A DNA stretch of 7,047 nt from Acidobacteriota bacterium (GTDB taxonomy: Bacteria; Acidobacteriota; Thermoanaerobaculia; Multivoradales; JAHEKO01). This document shows positions 1 to 6,584 of the stretch, one piece after another. The position numbers and the translations under genes were made by a program. Numbering within the stretch: the stretch's first letter is position 1; every line of letters begins with the position of its first letter. Where the stretch lies: contig JAOTZA010000168.1 in assembly GCA_029861655.1 (NCBI GenBank), positions 1 to 7,047 on the forward strand, given 5' to 3'. The notes under the pieces were generated by a model, which had not been told where the DNA came from, searched no databases, and saw only the letters and a program-made list of their open reading frames with translations.

Positions 1-3000
1 ATCCGTCTTGCGATAGATATTGGCGACGTTCTTAAGCAGCGCCTTGTCCGAAATCGCCAGCTTGACGATCTCTTGGCGGGTCAGCTTCTCGAGCACCGGC
101 CGACTGATCTTCTCGCCTCGCTTGACCAGCGTTTCGCCGTCCTGGCTCTTGACTGCCGCGGTCACCTTGGTGCCCGCCAGCAGATCCGTGATCTTCTTGT
201 TGCGCTCCTCGTGGAGAATCCTGACCTGGTCCTTGATGTTCTTTTCGAGCCGGGCCACCTCATCGGCCTCTATTTGCTGGGCTCGCGCGTCCTTTTCGAC
301 GCCCTTGCGCGAGAAGATCTTGACGTCGACAACGGTGCCCTCGATCCCCGATGAGACCTTGAGGCTCGCGTCGCGAACATCTCCAGCCTTCTCACCGAAG
401 ATGGCCCTCAGGAGCTTCTCCTCCGGGGTCAACTGGGTCTCGCCCTTTGGGGTCACTTTCCCGACCAGGATGTCACCGGGCTTGACCTTGGCGCCGATAC
501 GCACGATCCCCGACTCGTCCAGATCCTTGAGCGCCGCCTCGGACACGTTGGGGATATCGCGGGTTACCTCTTCCGGCCCGAGTTTTGTATCGCGGGCCTC
601 GACCTCCGACTCCTCGATGTGGATCGAGGTGTAGAGATCCTCTTTGACCAGGCGCTCGGAAACCAAGATCGCGTCCTCGAAGTTGTAGCCACGCCACGGC
701 ATGAACGCCACAAGCACGTTCTTGCCCAAGGCCAGTTCGCCCTCTTCGGTCGACGGCCCATCAGCCAGCACGTCGCCCTTCTTGACCCGCAGGCCTTCCG
801 GCACGATCGGCTTCTGGTTGACACAGGTGTTCTGGTTCGAACGCCGGAACTTCGTCAGCTGATAGATGTCGGCGCCAAAGTCCTTGGCTTCACCGGTCTC
901 GGCGTCTTCGCCCTCCACGCGGACGATCACCCGCTCGGCATCTACAGAGTCGATGATGCCACTGCGGATGCAACGCACAACGGCTCCCGAGTCACGGGCC
1001 ACGAGCTCCTCGAGCCCCGTTCCCACGATGGGAGAGTCGCTGCGCAACAGCGGGACCGCCTGGCGTTGCATGTTGGAGCCCATGAGCGCACGGTTGGCGT
1101 CGTCATGCTCGAGAAACGGAATAAGTGCCGCCGCGACCGACACCAGCTGTTTCGGGCTGATGTCCATGAAGTCGACACGGTCACGCTCGACGGTAATGAA
1201 GTCACCGCCGGATCGCGCGATGACGCGTTCCTCCACAAACCGTCCGCGACCATCGGTGGCGGCATTGGCCTGAGCAATGATGTAGCGCTCCTCCTCCCAC
1301 GCGGTCAGATACCAGGCGTGCGGCTCAGCGTCGACCCGGGCCTTACGCGCCTTCTTGAGCGAGCGGTTTGCGGTCGCGAGTTCGTCGCCGGTGATGATCT
1401 GCCCGAGCTTGAAGGGGCCGCCGCCGACGCGTGACACCCGGAAGTGGTCGATAACGCGCCCCTTCTCCACCTTCTTATACGGACTCTCGATGAAACCGTA
1501 TTCGTTGATCCGGGCAAAGGTCGCCAGGGACGAAATCAGACCAATGTTCGGACCTTCCGGAGTCTCGATCGGACAGATGCGTCCGTAGTGCGAGGCGTGA
1601 ACATCGCGGACTTCGAAGCCGGCGCGCTCCCGCGAGAGACCGCCGGGGCCGAGGGCCGAAAGGCGCCGTTTGTGGGTCACCTCGGAGAGGGGGTTGGTTT
1701 GATCCATGAACTGGGACAGCTGTGACGAACCGAAGAACTCCTTGATTGCAGCAATCACGGGTTTGGAGTTGATGAGGTCGTGCGGCATCGCCGAGTCGAT
1801 GTCCTGGTGTACCGACATCTTCTCCTTGATGGCACGCTCCATTCGCACAAGCCCGACACGGAACTGGTTCTCGAGCAGCTCGCCGACAGTTCGCACCCGG
1901 CGGTTGCCGAGGTTGTCGATGTCGTCGACCCGGCCGACGTCTTTGTGCAGCCGCATGAGGTACTCGACCACTCCAAAGAAATCATCCGCAGACAGCGTCT
2001 TCTGGTCGATCGGCACGTCAGTGTCCAGCTTGATGTTGAACTTGAAGCGCCCCACTCGCGAGAAATCGTAACGTTTCGCGTCAAAAAACATGCCGTAGAA
2101 AAGAGAACGGGCGCTCTCCAAGGTCGGAGGGTCTCCGGGGCGCATCCGGCGGTAAATCTCGATCAACGCTTCTTTGGCGTCGGTCGTAGTGTCCTTGGCG
2201 AGAGTCGTCGAGAGCACGGCACCGCACAGGTCCCAATCCGGGAAGAAGGCCTCGAGGGGCGTATGGTTCTTACCCTTGAGACGGCTCTCGATGTCCTCGG
2301 GTACTTGATCGTTGGCCTCGAAGATCACCTCGCCGGTATCGGTATCGACAACATCCGCGACGAAGAAAGTGCGATCTAGGCTGGAGAGCTTTACTGTGAC
2401 TTCATAGTCCTTACCCTTGGCCAGCTGCTTGCGCATCGCATCGTCCAGCTCGAGTCCAGAGAAAATCCGATAGGTCTCCCGCTGGCCGCGACTGTGACGG
2501 TCCCGGAGATCTTCGTACTCCAGCACCTTGGGTGGGATCTTGAGCGTCGCCTGACCCCGACCCTTGAGTGCGAAAGACACCGGCAGGTAGAACTTGCGCA
2601 GGATCGACTCGTCGGATTCCAGACCCAGGGCGCGCAGAAAAACCGTACCGTGGAACTTGCGCTTGCGATCGATTCTGACGTTCAAGACCTCTTTGTGGTC
2701 GTACTCGAACTCGACCCAGGAACCGCGGTAGGGAATGATCTTGGACAGATAGCCGCGGGCGCTCTCTTTGGTGAAGAAGACTCCCGGGCTCCGGTGCAGC
2801 TGGCTGACGATAACGCGCTCGGTGCCGTTGATGACAAAGGTGCCGTTGTCGGTCATCAGCGGAATGTCACCGAAATAGACCTCCTCCTCCTTGGCGTCAC
2901 GCATCATGCGCGCACCGGTCTCGGGGTCCTTGTCGTAGACAAACAGGCGGAATGTGACCCGTAGCGGGACGGCGTGCGTCATTCCCCGCTCCTGGCACTC

Positions 3001-3444
3001 GGCAATCGAGTACTTGAGCTCGAGATCGACCGGGTTGCCGCAGATATCGCAGCGGGTCACCCGGTTCTTGTTGACCACACCGCATTCACCGCAGGTGACC
3101 GTCTCCTCATGTGGGTGATCGGTCATGATCTTGGAACTGCAGTTGGTGCACGTCATACGCAGGTACTCGAGACCGGTCAGGGTGCCGCAGCGGCACTGCC
3201 AGTCACCAATCGAGTACTTGACGAAATCGAGCGAGCAGGTTTCGCGAAAATCGGAGAAGGGAAAGATGCCCTTGAAGACGGCTTGCACACCATGGCTGCC
3301 GCGCTCATCGGGCAGCAGATTCATTTGCAGAAACCGCTCATAGGAGCGCCGCTGAACCTCGATGAGGTTGGGTATGGGGAGTGTGCTGCCGATGCGCGAG
3401 AAATTCTTGCGCACGTTGTTCGAATTCTGGATGTCAGTCGCCAT
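1..3444 (-). CDS. rpoB: DNA-directed RNA polymerase subunit beta (3' end outside window)
   Basis: Beta subunit of RNA polymerase; with beta' it forms the catalytic cleft and the rifampicin pocket. The first 1148 residues are present and the frame is open to the window edge, so the C-terminal part is missing. Seen: N-terminal NLIEVQRRSYERFL; a Cys-rich insert at about 82-140; IPLMTDNGTFVINGTERVIV at 194-213; the Rif cluster from G572 to G601, with D581, H591 and S596 at the places of E. coli D516, H526 and S531 (a rifampicin-sensitive-type sequence); RICPIETPEGPNIGL at 622-636; MPWRGYNFEDAILVSER at 915-931; GDILVGKVTPKGETQLTPEEKLLRAIFGEK at 990-1019. A charged, probably helical segment from about 1050 to 1130 matches the place where E. 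coli carries a lineage-specific insert. The start ATG at 3442-3444 has GAGGAG four bases upstream. It follows rplL after 166 nt; rpoC would be expected beyond the window. Confidence 0.98.
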   Translation of the reverse strand, partial: MATDIQNSNNVRKNFSRIGSTLPIPNLIEVQRRSYERFLQMNLLPDERGSHGVQAVFKGIFPFSDFRETCSLDFVKYSIGDWQCRCGTLTGLEYLRMTCTNCSSKIMTDHPHEETVTCGECGVVNKNRVTRCDICGNPVDLELKYSIAECQERGMTHAVPLRVTFRLFVYDKDPETGARMMRDAKEEEVYFGDIPLMTDNGTFVINGTERVIVSQLHRSPGVFFTKESARGYLSKIIPYRGSWVEFEYDHKEVLNVRIDRKRKFHGTVFLRALGLESDESILRKFYLPVSFALKGRGQATLKIPPKVLEYEDLRDRHSRGQRETYRIFSGLELDDAMRKQLAKGKDYEVTVKLSSLDRTFFVADVVDTDTGEVIFEANDQVPEDIESRLKGKNHTPLEAFFPDWDLCGAVLSTTLAKDTTTDAKEALIEIYRRMRPGDPPTLESARSLFYGMFFDAKRYDFSRVGRFKFNIKLDTDVPIDQKTLSADDFFGVVEYLMRLHKDVGRVDDIDNLGNRRVRTVGELLENQFRVGLVRMERAIKEKMSVHQDIDSAMPHDLINSKPVIAAIKEFFGSSQLSQFMDQTNPLSEVTHKRRLSALGPGGLSRERAGFEVRDVHASHYGRICPIETPEGPNIGLISSLATFARINEYGFIESPYKKVEKGRVIDHFRVSRVGGGPFKLGQIITGDELATANRSLKKARKARVDAEPHAWYLTAWEEERYIIAQANAATDGRGRFVEERVIARSGGDFITVERDRVDFMDISPKQLVSVAAALIPFLEHDDANRALMGSNMQRQAVPLLRSDSPIVGTGLEELVARDSGAVVRCIRSGIIDSVDAERVIVRVEGEDAETGEAKDFGADIYQLTKFRRSNQNTCVNQKPIVPEGLRVKKGDVLADGPSTEEGELALGKNVLVAFMPWRGYNFEDAILVSERLVKEDLYTSIHIEESEVEARDTKLGPEEVTRDIPNVSEAALKDLDESGIVRIGAKVKPGDILVGKVTPKGETQLTPEEKLLRAIFGEKAGDVRDASLKVSSGIEGTVVDVKIFSRKGVEKDARAQQIEADEVARLEKNIKDQVRILHEERNKKITDLLAGTKVTAAVKSQDGETLVKRGEKISRPVLEKLTRQEIVKLAISDKALLKNVANIYRKTD
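3025..3201 (-). other. Cys-rich insert in RpoB, predicted tandem zinc ribbons
   Basis: Residues about 82-140 of RpoB have no counterpart in E. coli RpoB. There, YRLGEP runs straight into VFDVQECQIRG; here YSIGD is followed by the insert and then LELKYSIAECQERGMT. The insert has four cysteine pairs: C84-x-C86, C99-xx-C102, C118-xx-C121 and C132-xx-C135. The even spacing, with CRCG, CTNC, CGECG and CDICG as knuckles, fits two consecutive zinc ribbons. The reading frame is continuous through the insert and both flanks align to RpoB, so it is neither a frameshift nor a separate gene. Zinc binding is inferred from the pattern. I recall similar inserts in Acidobacteriota RpoB but could not check this. 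Confidence 0.8.
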
Positions 3445-3610
3445 CGATCTCCTCAGTTTCCGTGTTGGAGAATTGAGTTTCGCCTCGCCACCGGGTGGGC
3501 CACGAGAACTGTTCCGGCCGTCTGCAGGATGGTGTTCAGAGACACTTCACCGCCCTCGGCCCGCGCCCTCCGCGGACCCCGGCCTCGAACGTCGTGTCTC
3601 GACGAAAACA
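3445..3610 (-). promoter_or_regulatory. Structured rplL-rpoB spacer
   Basis: This 166-nt spacer has no gene on either strand that I can support. In the transcript, GAGACAC (3600-3594) can pair with GTGTCTC (3545-3539). That outer stem encloses a GC-rich hairpin: GGTCCGCG (3578-3571), loop GAGGG, CGCGGGCC (3565-3558), 8 bp with one G-U. Nearer rpoB, nested short stems AGTT/AACT, CTCG/CGAG and CCAC/GTGG form a weaker second element at about 3476-3510. No U-run follows the strong hairpin, so a classical intrinsic terminator is not supported. In E. coli the equivalent spacer holds an attenuator and an RNase III cleavage site that set the rpoB to rplL ratio; a similar role here is inference. The rpoB ribosome-binding site GAGGAG lies at 3449-3454. 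Confidence 0.5.
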
Positions 3611-3991
3611 CTATTTGAGCTCGACTTGCGCTCCCGCCTCGTCGAATTTCTTCTTGATCTCCTCCGCCTCGTCCTTTGAAACCGCTTCCTTGACGGTCGC
3701 GGGCGCCGACTCGACCAGATCCTTCGCGTCCTTCAGACCCAGGCTCGTGACCTCCCGGACGGTCTTGATGACATTGATCTTCTTGTCACCGATGGCGGTC
3801 AACACCACGTCGAACTCGGTCTTCTCCTCGGCTTCCGCCGCACCGGCGGCAGGCCCGGCCGCCGCAACCGGCATCGCCGCCGCCGCCGCCGAGACGCCAT
3901 AGTGATCCTCGAGGGTCTTGACGAGATTGTTCAGGTCGAGCACGGTCATCTCGTCGATCTGCTTGATGAAATCTTCTGCCTCAATAGCCAT
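3611..3991 (-). CDS. rplL: 50S ribosomal protein L7/L12
   Basis: Stalk protein of the large subunit, present in several copies on L10, that recruits and stimulates the translational GTPases EF-Tu, EF-G, IF2 and RF3. It has 126 residues, a normal length. Residues 1-33 form the N-terminal dimerisation and L10-binding domain (FIKQIDEMTVLDLNNLVKTLE). An Ala/Pro/Gly-rich hinge follows at about 34-56, and the C-terminal factor-binding domain at 57-126 has the usual EFDVVLTAIGDKKINVIKTVRE and GLKDAKDLVESAP. The start MAIEAEDF at 3989-3991 is preferred over upstream in-frame starts because it has GGAGAGG a few bases upstream and gives the family length; the longer frame back to 4132 is a spurious extension over the rplJ end. 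The stop is TAG. It lies 55 nt after rplJ. Confidence 0.97.
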   Translation of the reverse strand: MAIEAEDFIKQIDEMTVLDLNNLVKTLEDHYGVSAAAAAMPVAAAGPAAGAAEAEEKTEFDVVLTAIGDKKINVIKTVREVTSLGLKDAKDLVESAPATVKEAVSKDEAEEIKKKFDEAGAQVELK

Positions 3992-4046
3992 TCTTTCCTC
4001 TCCTTCAGATTCGAATCGCGAAAATTCGCGTAGTGTTCTACCTCGG
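3992..4046 (-). other. rplJ-rplL spacer with two small palindromes
   Basis: This 55-nt spacer contains the 14-nt element CGCGAATTTTCGCG at 4017-4030, a 5-bp stem with a 4-nt loop, directly next to the 10-nt palindrome GATTCGAATC at 4008-4017. The rplL ribosome-binding site follows. There is no U-run, so it is not a terminator. A local stem just upstream of rplL could affect its higher translation relative to rplJ (several L7/L12 copies per L10), but that is inference and the stem is short. Confidence 0.35.
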
Positions 4047-4580
4047 TCAGCCCGCCGAGCTTTCCTTGGCTTGGCGGATCTGATCCAGAATCGAAACCGC
4101 CCGCCGCGGCATCTCCGCCAGTGTGCGCACAAAGCGGGTCACCGGCGACTGGAGCAAGTACAATAGTTTTGCCAGGAGCTCTTCGCGACTCGGCAGCGAG
4201 GCGATCTCCTGTATGTCGGCGGCAGCGACCGCCTGGCCGTCGACCAGACCGGCTTTGAAGGTCACCGCCGGGACGTCCTTGGCGAAGTCGGTCAAGGCCT
4301 TGGCGATCGACACCGCGTCGTCGTCACCAAAAGCCGCTGCCGTGGGACCCTGGAGGTGCTCCTTCAGGACGTCCAGCGGCTGCCCCTCGACTGCGAACTT
4401 CGCCAGACGGTTCTTGACCACGACATAGGTGCCTCCCACTTCGCGCACCTTGTCCCGCAGCTCGGTCGCCTCGGGAACCGAAATTCCCTCGAAACCAAGG
4501 AGAAAAACGTTCGGAGCCTTCGCCAGCTCGTTCTTGTAGCGATCGACCAGGCTTTCTTTTTTTGCGCGGGTGAGAGCCAT
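4047..4580 (-). CDS. rplJ: 50S ribosomal protein L10
   Basis: Base of the L7/L12 stalk. The N-terminal domain binds 23S rRNA with L11, and the C-terminal helix carries L7/L12 dimers. It has 177 residues, within the family range. The N-terminus MALTRAKKESLVDRYKNELAKAPNVFLLGFEGISV is typical, followed by TYVVVKNRLAKFAVEG at 51-66 and GPTAAAFGDDDAVSIAKAL at 78-96. The C-terminal LPSREELLAKLLYLLQSPVTRFVRTL (129-154) leads into the L12-binding helix. The start ATG at 4578-4580 is chosen because family homology begins there and GGAGT lies 7 nt upstream at 4588-4592. That ribosome-binding site sits inside one arm of a long inverted repeat. An in-frame extension up to 4778 shows no L10 similarity. 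The stop is TGA. In many bacteria L10-L12 represses its own mRNA by binding the leader, which fits the 277-nt gap upstream. Confidence 0.97.
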   Translation of the reverse strand: MALTRAKKESLVDRYKNELAKAPNVFLLGFEGISVPEATELRDKVREVGGTYVVVKNRLAKFAVEGQPLDVLKEHLQGPTAAAFGDDDAVSIAKALTDFAKDVPAVTFKAGLVDGQAVAAADIQEIASLPSREELLAKLLYLLQSPVTRFVRTLAEMPRRAVSILDQIRQAKESSAG

Positions 4581-4857
4581 TACAAGCACTCCATGGTGTA
4601 ACTCCCGATGGCGTCGTTGCGAGCGCCGTGGGGTTGATTGGAAGAAACTGCGACGTCGTCGATGCCAGAGCATCGGCGAGGAGCAGTGACGCTCCAGGCG
4701 GCCCCATGCCGCCGCAACCCTCTGGGCAGCAGGGACTTGACGAGCGCTTTCCGCGTCGTTCGTCGTCGCCGATGGCACCCCATCGACTCCTTCTCTCTTC
4801 TTGAATTCATCTCGTAGTCCTCTGCTGCGCCGCCGTCGGGAGTTGCACCATGGAGTG
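4581..4857 (-). promoter_or_regulatory. Putative L10-type leader between rplA and rplJ
   Basis: This 277-nt gap sits where bacteria carry the L10-L12 autoregulatory leader. The ends can pair through a 23-nt inverted repeat with one mismatch (arms 4837-4859 and 4585-4607), hiding the rplJ ribosome-binding site. Inside, in transcript order, I see CGATGG-GGTG-CCATCG (4785-4770); GCTGCC (4730-4725) able to pair with GGCGGC (4713-4708); the same GGCGGC able instead to pair with GCCGCC (4702-4697); GGAGC-GTCACT-GCTCC (4695-4680); and CGATGC-TCTG-GCATCG (4675-4660). I do not recognise the conserved L10-binding core by eye, so membership of the known L10 leader family rests on position and structure, not motif. 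No clear -10/-35 promoter is visible. Confidence 0.6.
4585..4607 (-). repeat. Inverted repeat arm B, holding the rplJ ribosome-binding site
   Basis: The transcript-strand sequence reads CGGGAGTTACACCATGGAGT followed by GCT. It is the reverse complement of arm A at 4837-4859 except for one position (C facing A). The GGAGT 7 nt before the rplJ ATG lies inside this arm. Confidence 0.9.
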
Positions 4858-4859
4858 CT
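4837..4859 (-). repeat. Inverted repeat arm A, overlapping the rplA stop codon
   Basis: The transcript-strand sequence begins with the AG of the rplA TAG stop and continues CACTCCATGGTGCAACTCCC then G. It pairs with arm B over 22 of 23 positions and supplies the anti-Shine-Dalgarno ACTCC. Each arm can also form a small local hairpin (GCAC/GTGC around CCATGG), giving an alternative to the long-range stem. Confidence 0.9.
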
Positions 4860-5559
4860 AAGCCTCCAGTCCCGTGAGCGCGTTCTCGTCTACCCGGACA
4901 CCCGGGCCCATGGTCGACGAAACACAGATCGATTTGACGTACTTTCCCTTCGCCGAAGCCGGCTTGGCTTTGCCTACCGCACTCAGCAGGGCGATCGCAT
5001 TGGCCTCCAACTGGTCCGCCGAAAACGACGCCTTGCCAAAGGGCGCGTGAACGATCCCGGTCTTGTCGACGCGGAACTCGATCTTTCCCGCCTTGATGGC
5101 CGACACCGCCGGCCCGACATCAAAGGTAACGGTCCCGACCTTCGGGTTGGGCATCAAGCCGCGAGGCCCGAGCACGCGGCCGAGTTTACCCGCGACTTTC
5201 ATCATGTCGGGCGTCGAAACGACGGCGTCGAACTCGAGCCAGCCGTCTTCGATCTTCTTTGCCATGTCTTCACCACCGACGAAATCGGCGCCGGCCTCCT
5301 CGGCTTCTTTGATCTTTTCGCCGGAAGCAAAAACGAGCACCGTCATCGATTTGCCTGTCCCGTGCGGAAGCGCGACGGTTCCGCGGACCATCTGGTCCGC
5401 ATGGCGTGGATCTATACCGAGACGGATCGCCATGTCGACGGTCTCGTCGAACTTGGTTCCCGCCGCGTCCTTCACCTTGGCGACCGCTTCACCAATTCCG
5501 TACTGACGGACCTCGATCGCCTCTTTGGCGCCGCGGTATCTCTTTCCGTGTCTAGGCAT
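4858..5559 (-). CDS. rplA: 50S ribosomal protein L1
   Basis: Binds 23S rRNA at the L1 stalk, where it helps move deacylated tRNA out of the E site; in many bacteria it also represses its own operon. It has 233 residues, the usual length. Recognisable segments are MPRHGKRYRGA at the start, KFDETVDMAIRLGIDPRHADQMVRGTVALPHGTGK at 36-70, the hallmark GKLGRVLGPRGLMPNPKVGTVT at 124-145, and KAGKIEFRVDKTGIVHAPFGKASF at 156-179. The start ATG at 5557-5559 lies within the end of rplK (8-nt overlap, ATGCCTAG), with AGGA about 6 nt upstream, so translation is probably coupled to rplK. The longer in-frame extension to 5661 lies over rplK and is rejected. The stop TAG (4858-4860) forms the edge of the inverted repeat bracketing the rplJ leader. 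Confidence 0.97.
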   Translation of the reverse strand: MPRHGKRYRGAKEAIEVRQYGIGEAVAKVKDAAGTKFDETVDMAIRLGIDPRHADQMVRGTVALPHGTGKSMTVLVFASGEKIKEAEEAGADFVGGEDMAKKIEDGWLEFDAVVSTPDMMKVAGKLGRVLGPRGLMPNPKVGTVTFDVGPAVSAIKAGKIEFRVDKTGIVHAPFGKASFSADQLEANAIALLSAVGKAKPASAKGKYVKSICVSSTMGPGVRVDENALTGLEA

Positions 5560-6022
5560 TTGCTTCCTGCTCTTCCTCCTCGACCACGACCGTCGGGGGC
5601 TGGCCCACCTCGATTCCCATTGAGCGGGCCGTCCCTTCGACGATCCGCATCGCCGCCTCAACGCTGGCAGCGTTCAGATCCGGCATCTTGATCTTGGCGA
5701 TCTCTTCCACCTGCGCCCTTGTTACCCAACCGACCTTTTCGCGATTGGGCTCGCCCGATGCCTTGGCGACACCGGCGGCTTTCTTGAGCAATACCGCAGC
5801 CGGGGGCGTCTTGGTGATAAAGCTGTAGCTGCGGTCCGCGTAAACCGTGATCACGACGGGGATGATCATCCCGGGCTCACCCTGGGTACGGGCATTGAAC
5901 GCCTTGCAGAAGTCCATGATGTTGACCCCTGCCTGGCCCAGGGCCGGGCCTACGGGAGGCGCCGGCGAGGCCTGTCCCGCTGGGATCTGCAGCTTGATTT
6001 GACCGACTACTTTCTTCGCCAT
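5552..6022 (-). CDS. rplK: 50S ribosomal protein L11
   Basis: Binds the GTPase-associated centre of 23S rRNA with L10 and takes part in factor function and stringent sensing by RelA. It has 156 residues against about 141-142 in most bacteria. The N-terminal domain shows VVGQIKLQIPAGQASPAPPVGPALGQAGVNIMDFCKAFN, including the Pro-rich PAPPVGPALGQ (residues 20-30) where thiostrepton-type drugs act. The C-terminal rRNA-binding domain ends with AAMRIVEGTARSMGIEV at 123-139, followed by a 17-residue acidic tail, GQPPTVVVEEEEQEANA. The tail codons also supply the purine-rich ribosome-binding region of rplA. The start ATG at 6020-6022 is 13 nt after nusG; its ribosome-binding site is weak (AGGA about 11 nt upstream), so it may rely on coupling from nusG. 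The stop is TAG. Confidence 0.97.
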   Translation of the reverse strand: MAKKVVGQIKLQIPAGQASPAPPVGPALGQAGVNIMDFCKAFNARTQGEPGMIIPVVITVYADRSYSFITKTPPAAVLLKKAAGVAKASGEPNREKVGWVTRAQVEEIAKIKMPDLNAASVEAAMRIVEGTARSMGIEVGQPPTVVVEEEEQEANA

Positions 6023-6035
6023 GACTTATTGATTC

Positions 6036-6584
6036 CTAGAGCTTTTGCACCTGGCTGAAATCCAACTCGACGGGTGTCTGGCGACCAAAGATCGTCACCA
6101 TTACCTTGAGGGTGTTGCGATCCAGATTTACTTCGTCGACCACTCCGGTGAAGTTGTTGAACGGACCATCGATGATCTTGACCGGCTCGCTCTTGTCGAA
6201 GATGTATTTCGGCTTGGGCTTTTCTTTCGCACTGACAACCTTCTCGAGGATCTTGTCGACCTCGTCCTGCGACAACGGTGTGGGCTTCTTGCCGCTGCCG
6301 ACAAAACCGGTGACCTTGGGGGTGTTCTTGACCACGTGCCAGGCGGCGTCCGACATCTCCATCTCGACGAGGATGTAGCCGGGGAAGAATTTGCGCTCGG
6401 TCTCCTTCTTCTTGCCACCGCGGTACTCGACGATGGTCTCGGTCGGGATCTTGATCTCGCCGAGCGCCTCTCCCATACCCAGTGCCTCGGCTCGCTGGCG
6501 CAAGGTCTCCTTGACCCGATCCTCGAAGCCCGAGTATGTGTGAACGATGTACCACTGCTTGGCGCTTTTTTCCGTAGTCGTCAT
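6036..6584 (-). CDS. nusG: Transcription termination/antitermination factor NusG
   Basis: Elongation factor that binds the RNA polymerase clamp, suppresses pausing, and links polymerase to Rho or to the leading ribosome through S10. It has 182 residues, the normal length. The NGN domain covers about 9-120 (WYIVHTYSGFEDRVKETL, then RKFFPGYILVEMEMSDAAWHVVKNTPKVTGFVG). The C-terminal KOW domain is at about 132-182 (GPFNNFTGVVDEVNLDRNTLKVMVTIFGRQTPVELDFSQV). The start MTTTEKSAKQW at 6582-6584 overlaps the secE stop as ATGA, which indicates coupled translation. A longer in-frame frame back to 6857 crosses secE and the tRNA and is not real. The stop is TAG. Confidence 0.97.
   Translation of the reverse strand: MTTTEKSAKQWYIVHTYSGFEDRVKETLRQRAEALGMGEALGEIKIPTETIVEYRGGKKKETERKFFPGYILVEMEMSDAAWHVVKNTPKVTGFVGSGKKPTPLSQDEVDKILEKVVSAKEKPKPKYIFDKSEPVKIIDGPFNNFTGVVDEVNLDRNTLKVMVTIFGRQTPVELDFSQVQKL

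Noticed and set aside
619..1434. Long plus-strand open frame (271 codons) opposite rpoB
   Set aside because: It lies wholly antisense to conserved RpoB residues, the composition is driven by the complementary codons, and no family is recognisable.
3558..3578. Intrinsic terminator between rplL and rpoB
   Set aside because: The GC-rich hairpin is strong, but no U-run follows it on the transcript strand, so it was recorded only as a structured spacer.
3992..4132. Extended start for L7/L12
   Set aside because: The extension overlaps the rplJ 3' end in another frame; the start at 3991 has a good ribosome-binding site and gives the normal length.
4581..4778. N-terminal extension of L10 through the leader
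   Set aside because: In frame, but L10 homology begins exactly at MALTRAKKE, which has its own ribosome-binding site. The extension shows no L10 similarity and would make the protein far too long.
4585..4859. Inverted repeat as ends of a small mobile element
   Set aside because: No target-site duplication or transposase is visible, the leader is expected at this place, and the arms sit exactly on the rplA stop and rplJ start signals, which fits a regulatory role better.
4801..5691. Plus-strand open frame of 296 codons opposite rplA/rplK
   Set aside because: It is antisense to two conserved ribosomal protein genes and low in recognisable features; it is a typical high-GC shadow frame.
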